This document shows, in pieces, positions 34,809 through 43,839 of a DNA stretch of 64,000 bases (positions are counted from its first letter, which is position 1; each line of letters starts with the position of its first letter). The translations under genes were made by a program, and so were the position numbers. Source of the stretch: Caldifarciminota bacterium (GTDB lineage Bacteria > Hydrothermota > Tepidihabitantia > Tepidihabitantales > CAIPLT01); assembly GCA_903865935.1 (NCBI GenBank), contig CAIPLT010000009.1:1-64000 (forward strand), given 5' to 3'. Below the pieces are notes generated by a model. The model saw nothing but the letters and a program-made list of their open reading frames with translations, had not been told where the DNA came from and made no database searches.

Positions 34809-35723
34809 ATGAAACTAAAAAGCGTACTGGTAGTAACAATAATTTTAGCTGCACTACAAATAGCGTCAGCCACGACAATATTATATGAAAGTTTTAGCGG
34901 ATTGACAACCTGGCCGCCTACGGGCTGGGCGATTGATTCAACCGGTAACTGCCGCAAATGGGTGAGGCGCGGTTCGGGTCAGGTATTTCGCACTGATACA
35001 TCAGCTGGTGTTCTTATTGCTAATTATGCACCTTACGGAAATTTAACCGGCACCAGCTATCTGAGAACACCATCAATGAATTTTTCCAGTCCTGGTATTG
35101 AATCACTGAGTTTCTATTTTCGATGCCCATCATTGACCGTTGATTCATTTGCTCTTGGTTCAAGACTCGATACATTGAAAGTAGAGGTTTCGACCAATGG
35201 TACGACCTGGATTCCGGTTTTGACGATTGACAGTAATTACATTCGCAGTTTACCCCGCCAAGCGGCAATACTTGATACCGGTATTAAACAAACCGTGAAT
35301 CTCGGTACATATAATGGTCAGACTTCGGTTTATATCCGCTGGATTTTATATGATAACTGGCCAGGTAATGTCGGTACCAACCGATACTTCAATATTGATT
35401 CGGTCTATGTCTTTGACCGACCGGCAGGAGTTGAAGAAAACCGTTATCCGCTGACTGCTGACCGCCTGACATTTAATATCAGTCCTAACCCGTTTACGAA
35501 TTATACAAGGATTAGTTTTAATTGCAGTTTGACTGATTTTCGAACGATAAAGATTTATGATGCGACGGGTAAATTAATAAGAATCCTGACCGAGACCAAT
35601 ATAAACACAATTATCTGGGATGGTCGCGATAATTATGGGCAGATCGTCTTGCCGGGAATTTATTTCGTCAGATTGGAAACAAACAAAACAAGTGAAGTCA
35701 AGAAATTACTATTATTGAGATAA
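34809..35723 (+). CDS. Exported protein with jelly-roll domain and T9SS sorting domain
   Basis: The 304-residue protein has a signal peptide (LVVTIILAALQIASA), a beta-sandwich (about 25-200) of the MAM/choice-of-anchor-J kind (ILYESFSGLTTWPPTGWAID, YLRTPSMNFSSPGIESLSFYF, YIRWILYDNW), and a C-terminal T9SS type A domain (about 225-304; FNISPNPFTNYTRISF, KIYDATGKLIR, LPGIYFVRLE). It is exported and probably attached to or released from the surface. Function of the sandwich is unknown. It has a strong AGGAGG site 6 nt before the ATG. Confidence 0.88.
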   Translation: MKLKSVLVVTIILAALQIASATTILYESFSGLTTWPPTGWAIDSTGNCRKWVRRGSGQVFRTDTSAGVLIANYAPYGNLTGTSYLRTPSMNFSSPGIESLSFYFRCPSLTVDSFALGSRLDTLKVEVSTNGTTWIPVLTIDSNYIRSLPRQAAILDTGIKQTVNLGTYNGQTSVYIRWILYDNWPGNVGTNRYFNIDSVYVFDRPAGVEENRYPLTADRLTFNISPNPFTNYTRISFNCSLTDFRTIKIYDATGKLIRILTETNINTIIWDGRDNYGQIVLPGIYFVRLETNKTSEVKKLLLLR

Positions 35724-36051
35724 ATTTCTAACGACTAATTCCTAATTTCTAATAAAATGCTCAATGAAAAGAATACCACGAAAGCACGAAACAATAAAAT
35801 GCAACCACGAGATTTCACAGACGTCGTTCCGAGGGAACGAGGAATCTCCAGTTGGAGATTGCCGCGCCTTCGGCTCGCAATGACATTTCTTGTGAATGTC
35901 TTGTGTAATCGTGTGGTTTAAAATAGGATTTTGGAATTGTATTTATGAATAACTTAATAATCTGGGATTTTGGTTTTATGGTGGTAACCAATATCTATAA
36001 AACAGTTAATACCATCAATAATAAAATATTGGAAAATGGGGGAAAAACAAA
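35724..36051 (+). other. Repeat-rich spacer
   Basis: It contains cacga-type repeats and a hairpin-rich dispersed element (35775-35890), then an AT-rich leader. A 36-codon frame (35945-36055) is open up to and overlapping the next ATG (ATGA) but lacks a Shine-Dalgarno site. No convincing promoter is seen. Confidence 0.5.
35775..35890 (+). repeat. Composite dispersed repeat with three hairpins
   Basis: ACCACGAAAGCACGAA and AACCACGAGATTTCACAG are followed by CGTTCC/GGAACG (35825-35839), the 8-bp perfect stem AATCTCCA/TGGAGATT (35843-35860), and a GC-rich stem ending CGGCTCGCAATGAC. The last part resembles a repeat I have seen in many unrelated bacterial genomes. Confidence 0.65.
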
Positions 36052-39000
36052 ATGAATAAAAATATAAAAATATTAGTATTAGTAGTACTACTTACAATGA
36101 GCGCTACTGCATTTGGTTCGTTATTCTGGGAAGAAAACTTTGATTATACAGTTGGTGATAATATTACAACTCACGGTTGGACAGCCCATGGTAATATCGG
36201 TGGTAGTCCGATTTTAGTCGCATCACCTGGATTGACTTATACAGGATATGCATCATCGGGAATTGGTAATGCAGCAACTATTACTGGCGGAACAAGTAGA
36301 GAAGATGATAACAAAACTTTCACTTCGCAAACCGCTGGCAGTGTTTATGCCGCTTTTATGGTAAATGTTACTGCAGCAACGACTACCGCTGATTATATTG
36401 TACACTTCGGTCCTTTATCAATAGGAACCACTTTTCGGGGAAAAGTGTTTGTTGTTAGAAATGCATTGAACAATGTTGCTTTTGGTTTAAGTAAAGCAGG
36501 CAATGCTCCACCTCCAGCAATAACTGATACAATTTATGATTTGAATACTACTTATCTGTTAGTTTTAAGATATACATTTAATACAGGCACTACTTCTGAT
36601 GATGAAGTAAAACTTTGGGTTAATCCCGCAATTGGCGGTGCTGAACCACCGTCCAATTTAACAGCAACTGATGGTGCTGACCTGAGTGATTGTGGTGCAT
36701 TTGCACTTCGACAAGGTTCACAAGCATATACTGTACTAGTTGATGGAATAAGAGTCGGAACAAGTTGGTCAGATATTCTTCCGGGTGGTAGTGTAACACC
36801 AACGCAATTAACAATTACTTCAGTAAATGGTGGAAATAGTCCTTCAGTCAACACACCATTCAGCGTTACTGTTCAAGCGCAAGACGCTGGTGGAAATCCC
36901 GGAAATGTAACGAATGCAACTGATGTTTTGCTATCTCTAGCAACCGGAAGTGGTAATCTTGGCGGGACATTGACCGGAACAATTTCAGCTGGTGCAAATA
37001 CAGCAACCATAACCGGAGTAACTTATAATACGATTGAAGGCGGAGTGTCAATTACTGCGACCCGCACATCAGGTGATATCTTGACTCCGGGAACGAGCGC
37101 GCCATTTTCTGTGTTAGCAGCTGCTTCACATCTTGCTTTTGTCAATGTTCCAGCCGGTGCACAGCAAAATTTAACAATGGGTACATTCACGGTTGGAGCA
37201 CGCAGACCAGATAATTCAGTTGACCTTTCTTATACTGATAGTATTACAATATCAATAGCATCTGGTCCGGGTAATATCAGCGGAACTTTAAAAAAAGCTT
37301 GCGCTGCAGGTGTTGCAACATTTAACGACATTGAACTTGATTCAGCCGGTGTATACACACTTTCCGCAACTGCAGATGGTTTAACTGGTGCAACCAGTTC
37401 AACAATTAATGTTATTGCATCGACAATTCCTTTGATTGAAAACTTTGAATATACCCCTGGTACATCGCTTATCTACAATGGCTGGTCAGCACACAGCGGA
37501 GCTGGTTCAAATCCATTAATGGTTACAACACCGGGTTTAACATATACCGGATATCTGTCATCTGGAATTGGTGAAGCGACTACGGTCACGGGTGGTTCGG
37601 GTTCAAGAGAAGATGCACACCGGATTTTTACTACTCAAACTGCCGGAAGCGTTTATGCCGCTTTTATGGTCAATGCTGGTTCGGCATCCTCAACAAAAGA
37701 TTATTTCATTCATTTTGGTCCTCAAGTAATCGGGACAAATTTCAAAGGCAGAGTTTTTGTCAAGGATAATTCAGGTAGTCTAGCGTTTGGATTATGTAAG
37801 GGGGACTCAGTTGGTACGTTCACTCCTTTCAGTTATTCATATAATACGACTTATCTCTTGGTATTAAAATATACTTTTATCGAAGGTGCAGCTAACGATG
37901 AAGTTAAACTTTGGATTAACCCATCTTTAGCCGGTTCAGAACCGACTTCTGACTTGACTTATACTGATGCTTATGCAATCGCTGACCTGAGTGATTGCGG
38001 TTCAATCGCGCTCAGGCAGGGCAGTCAGTCATATTCGGTACAAGTTGATGGTATTCGGGTTGGAACGAGCTGGGGAATATTGACTAATATTAATCCACCG
38101 ACTATTACTGATGTTTCAAGAAATCCGTCAATACCAACATCTGGTCAGTCTTTTCAGGTGACCGCAAAAATATATGACGATTCAACTGCCTTAGGAAGTA
38201 TTCTTGATACATTGTACTATAAATTAAACTCAGGTTCCTGGAACGCGATTCAGAAAGACGGTTATAATTCAGCGGATTCAATTTTCACCTACACAATTCC
38301 ATCAACCAAAGCAGCGGGTGATACGATATTTTATCAGATACATGCAGTCAGCCGGCTTGGTTATCTTGCCACATCATCACTCTATCGTGCAGTGTTTCCA
38401 TTAGAACTGACCATTGACCAGATTCAGGGTTATGCAAGTTCTTCACCCTATGCTGCAGACTATGTTCGAACCATTGGAATCGTCACTGGAGTTTTCGGTC
38501 CGAGATTCTTTTTCTCCCAACGACCGGGCGGTTCGTGGAACGGGCTATATTGTTATCGACGGGTACAGGATTCATTACCGCATGTGAATATTGGTGATAG
38601 TGTTACTGTGGTTGGCGTAATTCAGGAATATAAAACAATGACTGAACTTAACGCAACCGCCACCAGCAGCGGTCAGGTGACCGTAATCAGCAGTGGAATA
38701 CAATTGCCAGATACAACGACAATTACTCTACCATCTTCAGCCAGCGAATCCTTTGAAGGATGTCTGGTCAGAGTAGATTCGGTGCAGTTTAGAGCGACCG
38801 GAACATTTGCCCGGGATGCGAATTATTGGGCGATTGGCTATACCGGACTTGACTCGGTCAATGTAAGAATTGATTCAACTGCAACCGGTATTATCGGACA
38901 GACAATTCTAACCGGTTATTTTGATATCATCGGAGACCTGACTGCATTTGGCGATACAGCGGTGGCGAATCAGGATACTTACCAGATAATGCCGAGATTC

Positions 39001-40671
39001 TGGAGCGATTTCTACACACCTACTCTGGATATCGGTGTAACGGCAGTGACAAATCCAAGCGGCACGCTTTATCAGGGAACTTCTTATCCGGTCAAAGCAA
39101 CAATAAAAAATTATGGTAATGTCCCGGCCCCTTCATTCTCGGTAATCTTCACGATTACCCAGCAAAAAGCTGGTGATTACTGCGATACGGTTGATGTTAG
39201 TAGCCTTGATGTTGGTCAAGAACTCGAAGTCGAGTTTAGTTCTTATACTGCAACCGACCTCGGAATATTCAGCACTGAAGCGAGAACCGAATTGACCGGC
39301 GACATGTATGCGGGTAATAATCAAGCAACGGGCGGTGGTTTTGAAGTTGTAGTCGCACCAACTGCAGGTTGGTCAAGACAACTAGATATTTTATCTAATG
39401 TTGGTGGTAAAGGCGTGAAAGACGGCGGTGCCTTAGTTGGTATTGCTTCTGGTAAGACCAATAATGTTTATGCATTCCGCGGTAAGTCAAGAGAATTTTA
39501 TCATTATACACCCAATACATGGACACCAGCAGATAGCATACCCAATGGCGTGAAAGTCACCGACCCGACCAAGATTAATAAGAAGGTCGTGGCCAAGGGT
39601 GCTTCGATGTGTTTTGACGAAGACCACACAATCTATGCAACCAAAGGTAATGGTACTAAGGAATTCTGGGCATATGATATAGCAGCGGACAGCAACCGTT
39701 GGACCGCTAAAGCATTCGTGAGCGTACCCAAAGGACTCAAGGGCGGTACATCGATTCGCTGGTATGACGGCAAAGTATATCTATTAGCTGGTAACCAGAA
39801 AAAGACCGACCCGAACAACTTCTTTGTCTATGATCCGACTGCAGACACAGTCAATGGCACACCATGGACCGCACTTGCTTCTCTGCCAGTACTTAGCGGA
39901 ACAAAACAGGTGGTATGGAAAGACGGTTCATCAATCATTGAGGTTGGCGGCACATTCTATGCATTAAAGGCAAATATCAAACCGAACCGGTTCTTCTCAT
40001 ATGATATGGGTTTGAATACCTGGACTGAGTTGACCGGTGATACAATACCTCCGTTCGATTCACTACTAACTAATGGAGTTGGAAAGCTGAAGAAGGTCTA
40101 TTTGAAAGATGGTGCAGCAACAACAACTGATGGCAGTGTAATCTATGCGACTAAGGGCGGCGGTTATAACTTCGTATGGAAATATACACCTGGGTTAGGT
40201 TGGTCTCGCTCAGATTCGGTACCGAGAGTGGATAAGAAATCGGTTATTAAAACCGGCGGCGCAATGACTTATGTCGGCGGTTATATCTACTTGCTCAAAG
40301 GTAACAACACATTAGAAATGTGGAGCTATGGACCGATTGCAGCAAAGTCAGAAGTCTTAAGTCAAATGCCATTAACAGCACAGACGGTTAATGCGAGCCA
40401 GAGTGAGCCAGTCTCCAATTTATCGGCGCTGTTCAACATATCGCCTAACCCGTTCCAGGCGCTGACGACAATCAGATATACGGTTCCGGTTTCGGGCAAT
40501 GTTTCAATCAAGTTGTATAATGCAGCTGGCAGTATGATACAGACGATTCATAATGGTTATCTCAATGCAGGAAACTATACGACAACACTTTCGAATATCG
40601 CAAGCGGAATATACTTTGTGAGATACGAAAACTCAATCAACCGAGCAGAAATAAAGCTGATTGTGAAATAA
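36052..40671 (+). CDS. Very large T9SS cargo protein with duplicated N-terminal module and Kelch-like propeller
   Basis: The 1539-residue exported protein has a signal peptide (1-22), module A (about 25-240; ENFDYTVGDNITTHGWTAH, GLTYTGYASSGIGNAATITGG), two Ig/filamin-like domains, a second copy of module A (about 463-685; ENFEYTPGTSLIYNGWSAH, GLTYTGYLSSGIGEATTVTGG), an Ig-like domain, an OB-fold-like domain (about 785-900; IQGYASSSPYAADYVRTIG), a CARDB-like segment, a Kelch-like beta-propeller (about 1115-1435; VKDGGALVG, VYAFRGKSREFYHY) and a T9SS domain (NISPNPFQALTTIRY, SGIYFVRYEN). The propeller and sorting domain are close to those of the gene at 43840. Probably a surface adhesin or matrix protein; no catalytic residues are recognised. 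Confidence 0.9.
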   Translation: MNKNIKILVLVVLLTMSATAFGSLFWEENFDYTVGDNITTHGWTAHGNIGGSPILVASPGLTYTGYASSGIGNAATITGGTSREDDNKTFTSQTAGSVYAAFMVNVTAATTTADYIVHFGPLSIGTTFRGKVFVVRNALNNVAFGLSKAGNAPPPAITDTIYDLNTTYLLVLRYTFNTGTTSDDEVKLWVNPAIGGAEPPSNLTATDGADLSDCGAFALRQGSQAYTVLVDGIRVGTSWSDILPGGSVTPTQLTITSVNGGNSPSVNTPFSVTVQAQDAGGNPGNVTNATDVLLSLATGSGNLGGTLTGTISAGANTATITGVTYNTIEGGVSITATRTSGDILTPGTSAPFSVLAAASHLAFVNVPAGAQQNLTMGTFTVGARRPDNSVDLSYTDSITISIASGPGNISGTLKKACAAGVATFNDIELDSAGVYTLSATADGLTGATSSTINVIASTIPLIENFEYTPGTSLIYNGWSAHSGAGSNPLMVTTPGLTYTGYLSSGIGEATTVTGGSGSREDAHRIFTTQTAGSVYAAFMVNAGSASSTKDYFIHFGPQVIGTNFKGRVFVKDNSGSLAFGLCKGDSVGTFTPFSYSYNTTYLLVLKYTFIEGAANDEVKLWINPSLAGSEPTSDLTYTDAYAIADLSDCGSIALRQGSQSYSVQVDGIRVGTSWGILTNINPPTITDVSRNPSIPTSGQSFQVTAKIYDDSTALGSILDTLYYKLNSGSWNAIQKDGYNSADSIFTYTIPSTKAAGDTIFYQIHAVSRLGYLATSSLYRAVFPLELTIDQIQGYASSSPYAADYVRTIGIVTGVFGPRFFFSQRPGGSWNGLYCYRRVQDSLPHVNIGDSVTVVGVIQEYKTMTELNATATSSGQVTVISSGIQLPDTTTITLPSSASESFEGCLVRVDSVQFRATGTFARDANYWAIGYTGLDSVNVRIDSTATGIIGQTILTGYFDIIGDLTAFGDTAVANQDTYQIMPRFWSDFYTPTLDIGVTAVTNPSGTLYQGTSYPVKATIKNYGNVPAPSFSVIFTITQQKAGDYCDTVDVSSLDVGQELEVEFSSYTATDLGIFSTEARTELTGDMYAGNNQATGGGFEVVVAPTAGWSRQLDILSNVGGKGVKDGGALVGIASGKTNNVYAFRGKSREFYHYTPNTWTPADSIPNGVKVTDPTKINKKVVAKGASMCFDEDHTIYATKGNGTKEFWAYDIAADSNRWTAKAFVSVPKGLKGGTSIRWYDGKVYLLAGNQKKTDPNNFFVYDPTADTVNGTPWTALASLPVLSGTKQVVWKDGSSIIEVGGTFYALKANIKPNRFFSYDMGLNTWTELTGDTIPPFDSLLTNGVGKLKKVYLKDGAATTTDGSVIYATKGGGYNFVWKYTPGLGWSRSDSVPRVDKKSVIKTGGAMTYVGGYIYLLKGNNTLEMWSYGPIAAKSEVLSQMPLTAQTVNASQSEPVSNLSALFNISPNPFQALTTIRYTVPVSGNVSIKLYNAAGSMIQTIHNGYLNAGNYTTTLSNIASGIYFVRYENSINRAEIKLIVK

Positions 40672-40684
40672 TAATTTAACAAAC

Positions 40685-40713
40685 AAAAAGGGCGGGCTTG
40701 TCCCGCCCTTTTT
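40685..40713. terminator. Intrinsic terminator of the 36052 gene
   Basis: AAAAAGGGCGGG, loop CTTGT, CCCGCCCTTTTT: a GC-rich 7-bp core extended by A/T pairs, with a T-run. It is almost the same core as the terminator after the paralogue at 43840. Confidence 0.95.
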
Positions 40714-40736
40714 ATTATACGCATTATGTTACACAC

Positions 40737-40765
40737 TTGACGCTTTAAGATATTTATCATAGAAT
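40737..40765 (+). promoter_or_regulatory. Promoter of the P-type ATPase gene, near-leaderless
   Basis: TTGACG (40737-40742), 17-nt spacer, TAGAAT (40760-40765), 11 nt before the ATG at 40777. The expected leader is about 5 nt. Confidence 0.65.
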
Positions 40766-40776
40766 TGGACAGGAAA

Positions 40777-43395
40777 ATGAAAACAAAGTCCGAATCTAAA
40801 TTAAATATTGGGCTCAACGCCCATAGTTTATCTGTGTCAGAAATCGGTCGGATTTTAGACGTTGACCTAAAAGCAGGTTTAGATTCAGCGGCAGTCCAAA
40901 AAAGATTATCCGAATTTGGAAAGAATGAAATAAGCGAAGCAAAAGTAACATCTCCGTTCAAGCTTTTCCTATCGCAATTTAATGATTTTTTGATAATTAT
41001 TTTGATAATTGCTGCTTTAATTTCAGGTATTCTATTGCGTGAAATCGCTGATACAATCGCGATTGGCGCAATTCTTATCATTAATGCAGTACTCGGATTT
41101 GTTCAGGAGTTTCGCGCCGAGCACGCGCTGGCAGCGTTAAAACAGATGCTTGCGCCCAATGCCAGAGTTTTGCGTAAGGGATTTGAGCAGGAATTGCCAG
41201 CAACCGAACTGGTTCCCGGTGATATCATTGTTATCAATACCGGCGACCGGATACCAGCCGATTCAAGAATCATTGAAAGTAAACTTTTAGCGATTGACGA
41301 ATCTTCTTTGACCGGGGAATCAGTGCCGGTTGAGAAAAGTGACTCAGTGTTGACCAAAGTAGATTTGCCGATTGCTGACCGTATCAATATGTGTTATACC
41401 GGAACAATGGTGACAAGAGGTCGGGGCAAGGCAATCGTTATTAATACCGGCATGAATACGGAAATGGGTAAAATTGTCGAGCTGATTGATCGACCTAAAG
41501 AAAAAACCCCGCTTCAGCACGAATTGAAAAAAATGGGTGAAAAAATCGCATATCTCTGTCTTGGGATAAGTGTTATTGTGCTTATTGCCGGAGTATTAAA
41601 ACAACACAGCTGGGCAGAGATGTTTTTAATTGCAATCAGTCTGGCCGTTGCAGCAATTCCCGAAGGTTTGCCGGCTGCGGTCACGGTTGCTTTGTCACTT
41701 GGTGTTAAACGGATGGCGGAAAAGAATGCGATTATCCGGCGCTTGCATGCGGTAGAAACATTAGGTTCGACTTCGATAATCTGTACGGATAAAACCGGCA
41801 CTTTAACGATGAATCAGATGCGGGTCGAGCGTATTGCTTTCGCGAATAAAATTTACACAACAACTGATGCTCTGCACAATCACGCACATTTTCACGAACT
41901 GTTTTTAACCGCAACATTATGTAATGACGCACACAAGGATATTAAGGGGAGAATGATTGGTGACCCAACCGAGATTGGTCTGGTTGTTGCAGCCCAGGAA
42001 TTCGGTATAAACCCGGATAAAATATCAGCCGAGTATCCGCGAATCGCGGAAATACCATTTGACTCGGACCGTAAAGCAATGTCAACAATCCACCGAGAGC
42101 AAAACGGATATCGCGTATTTGTCAAAGGGGCACCAGAAGTGATTCGTGCGATGTGTTCTAATACAGTCGGTGATAACTGGCGTGAGATTAATAACAGTCT
42201 GACCCGAGATGGTTTTCGGACACTGGCATTTGCCATGAAAAATATGACCAGCCTACCAGCGCAGATAAATGAAAACACGATTGAAAAGGGATTGACATTT
42301 ATTGGCATTATCGGAATGAGCGACCCGCCGCGCGATGAAGTCGCGCAGGCAATAAATACCTGTAAACAGGCAGGAATAAAAGTGGCGATGATAACCGGCG
42401 ACCATAAACTGACCGCGGAAAATATCGGCAAGCGTATTGGTTTATTAACCGACGGCAAGGTTATTACCGGTCAGGAACTGGAAGCGATGAGCGATGAAGA
42501 TTTAGCTCAAGAGGTCGAATTAATTCAAGTCTACGCGCGCGTCTCGCCATTACAAAAAGTGAAGATTGTAAAAGCTTTGAAAGAGCGTGACCATATCGTT
42601 TCTATGACCGGTGATGGTGTGAATGATGCACCAGCATTAAAACTGGCAGATATCGGCGTGGCAATGGGAATTACCGGAACCGATGTTGCCAAAGAAGCTT
42701 CGGATATGGTTCTGACCGATGATAATTTTGCGACGATTGTTACGGCAACCCGCGAAGGAAGGAATATATTTGATAACCTGAAGAAATTCGTATTGTATTT
42801 GCTGAGCTGTAACATCAGCGAAGTTTTGACCATGCTGGTCGCGATGCTGGTAAATTTACCGATTTTATTTCCGATTCAGATTTTATGGATAAATCTGATT
42901 ACCGACGGTCTGCCGGCTCTAGCATTGGGTGTTGACCCGGCACAAGCAGATTTGATGCAACGACCGCCCAGAAAACTAGCTGATGGGGTTTTGACCAGTA
43001 GAAACTTGGTACGGGTATTTTGGCAGGGATTGGTTTTAACGGTCATTGCGGTTTCGGCGACACTAATCAGCCATTACGTCTTTAAAGCGGATGCCGCACA
43101 AGTCAGAACCGTAACATTTGCGGCATTGGTATTATTGCAGATACTTCACTCATTTAATTTCCGGGTTGGCAATAATTTCTTTTTCTCAAAATCACTTTTA
43201 CGTAATAAATATCTGAATGGCGCCTTTCTGGTTTCGATTGTATTTCAGGCAGCGGTCATATTTATACGACCGATAAATGGAGTGTTTAAAACATCACCGT
43301 TGCATATAAACTCGATATTAATGCTGACAATCTTTTGCATTGTCGGAATACTGATTATTAATGCTTGGAATAGACTGATTAAAGACAAGCTCTAA
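40777..43395 (+). CDS. P-type Ca2+-transporting ATPase (type II, SERCA-like)
   Basis: The 872-residue cation ATPase has an N-terminal cation-ATPase_N domain (LSVSEIGRILDVDLKAGLD), actuator TGES (about 175), M4 ion motif AIPEGLPAAVTVALSLG (about 290-305), phosphorylation site ICTDKTGTLTMNQ (about 340), nucleotide domain with VFVKGAPEVI, hinge MTGDGVNDAPALK (about 605) and the M6 segment with NLITDGLPALALG. It pumps Ca2+ (or a related cation) across the inner membrane. The in-frame TTG at 40765 lies in the -10 element, so the ATG at 40777 is used. It stands between two T9SS cargo genes; many surface proteins need Ca2+, but the link is only inference. Confidence 0.94.
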   Translation: MKTKSESKLNIGLNAHSLSVSEIGRILDVDLKAGLDSAAVQKRLSEFGKNEISEAKVTSPFKLFLSQFNDFLIIILIIAALISGILLREIADTIAIGAILIINAVLGFVQEFRAEHALAALKQMLAPNARVLRKGFEQELPATELVPGDIIVINTGDRIPADSRIIESKLLAIDESSLTGESVPVEKSDSVLTKVDLPIADRINMCYTGTMVTRGRGKAIVINTGMNTEMGKIVELIDRPKEKTPLQHELKKMGEKIAYLCLGISVIVLIAGVLKQHSWAEMFLIAISLAVAAIPEGLPAAVTVALSLGVKRMAEKNAIIRRLHAVETLGSTSIICTDKTGTLTMNQMRVERIAFANKIYTTTDALHNHAHFHELFLTATLCNDAHKDIKGRMIGDPTEIGLVVAAQEFGINPDKISAEYPRIAEIPFDSDRKAMSTIHREQNGYRVFVKGAPEVIRAMCSNTVGDNWREINNSLTRDGFRTLAFAMKNMTSLPAQINENTIEKGLTFIGIIGMSDPPRDEVAQAINTCKQAGIKVAMITGDHKLTAENIGKRIGLLTDGKVITGQELEAMSDEDLAQEVELIQVYARVSPLQKVKIVKALKERDHIVSMTGDGVNDAPALKLADIGVAMGITGTDVAKEASDMVLTDDNFATIVTATREGRNIFDNLKKFVLYLLSCNISEVLTMLVAMLVNLPILFPIQILWINLITDGLPALALGVDPAQADLMQRPPRKLADGVLTSRNLVRVFWQGLVLTVIAVSATLISHYVFKADAAQVRTVTFAALVLLQILHSFNFRVGNNFFFSKSLLRNKYLNGAFLVSIVFQAAVIFIRPINGVFKTSPLHINSILMLTIFCIVGILIINAWNRLIKDKL

Positions 43396-43511
43396 TTAAT
43401 CCGATATCCCTTCTGGTAAATCTTTATTTGCCAGCTAGAGATCTCCTAAAATATCATCTAACTTATTGTAATATATTTAGGTTGTAAACACTTGCCGATT
43501 ATATATTTACC

Positions 43512-43539
43512 TTGACAAAAAATGAGCGCGTAATATAAT
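43512..43539 (+). promoter_or_regulatory. Consensus promoter of T9SS cargo gene 43840
   Basis: TTGACA (43512-43517), 16-nt spacer, TATAAT (43534-43539): both hexamers are perfect. The leader to the ATG at 43840 is about 290 nt, unusually long for this window. Confidence 0.8.
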
Positions 43540-43696
43540 GAATAAAAGAGAAGTCCCAGAAATACGCAGAGCGGATTCTGGGATAAGGGGCTAATCTAAG
43601 CGTATTTTGGGTTCATAATAATATTGTAGAATATTTCTAAGATTAATTTTAGGGCAGGTGTAATAACCTGCTACTCTAATAACGTGGAGGAGCAAT

Positions 43697-43825
43697 GTGT
43701 TAAACATTGTCATTATTTGTAATGGTTGGATTGAACAGGTTGATTATGGTTCGATATCAACCAATAAAGGTACAACTTTCATTAATATGAAATCGTTGTT
43801 AAATATGTTTTTTAATTATAATTAA
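43697..43825 (+). CDS. Possible 42-residue leader peptide
   Basis: A GTG start lies 6 nt after GGAGG and opens a 42-codon frame (MLNIVIICNG... to NYN) that ends 14 nt before the ATG of the T9SS gene. The Shine-Dalgarno site is good and the position suits a leader peptide. Against it, the start lies within a palindrome of a dispersed hairpin family, the composition is AT-rich and the peptide resembles nothing known. An ATG in another frame at 43695 would encode only two residues. Confidence 0.3.
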   Translation: MLNIVIICNGWIEQVDYGSISTNKGTTFINMKSLLNMFFNYN

Positions 43826-43839
43826 GAAAGGAACAACTT

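Larger units (their letters stand above)
43396..43839 (+). other. Long upstream region of T9SS cargo gene 43840
   Basis: It contains a faint 12-nt periodicity (43410-43469), TTAGGTTGTAAACAC as at about 18776, a promoter (43512-43539), a ~290-nt leader with hairpins (TCCCAGAA/TTCTGGGA; GCAGGT/ACCTGC at about 43654; CAATGT/ACATTG at about 43693), and a possible 42-codon frame (43697-43825). Confidence 0.55.

Noticed and set aside
35945-36055. 36-codon frame overlapping the start of the 36052 gene by ATGA
   Set aside because: The overlap looks like coupling, but there is no ribosome-binding site and no conserved-looking sequence.
40575-41081. 168-codon minus-strand frame across the 36052 terminator and ATPase start
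   Set aside because: It runs antisense through two well-supported genes and a terminator; shadow of their codon usage.
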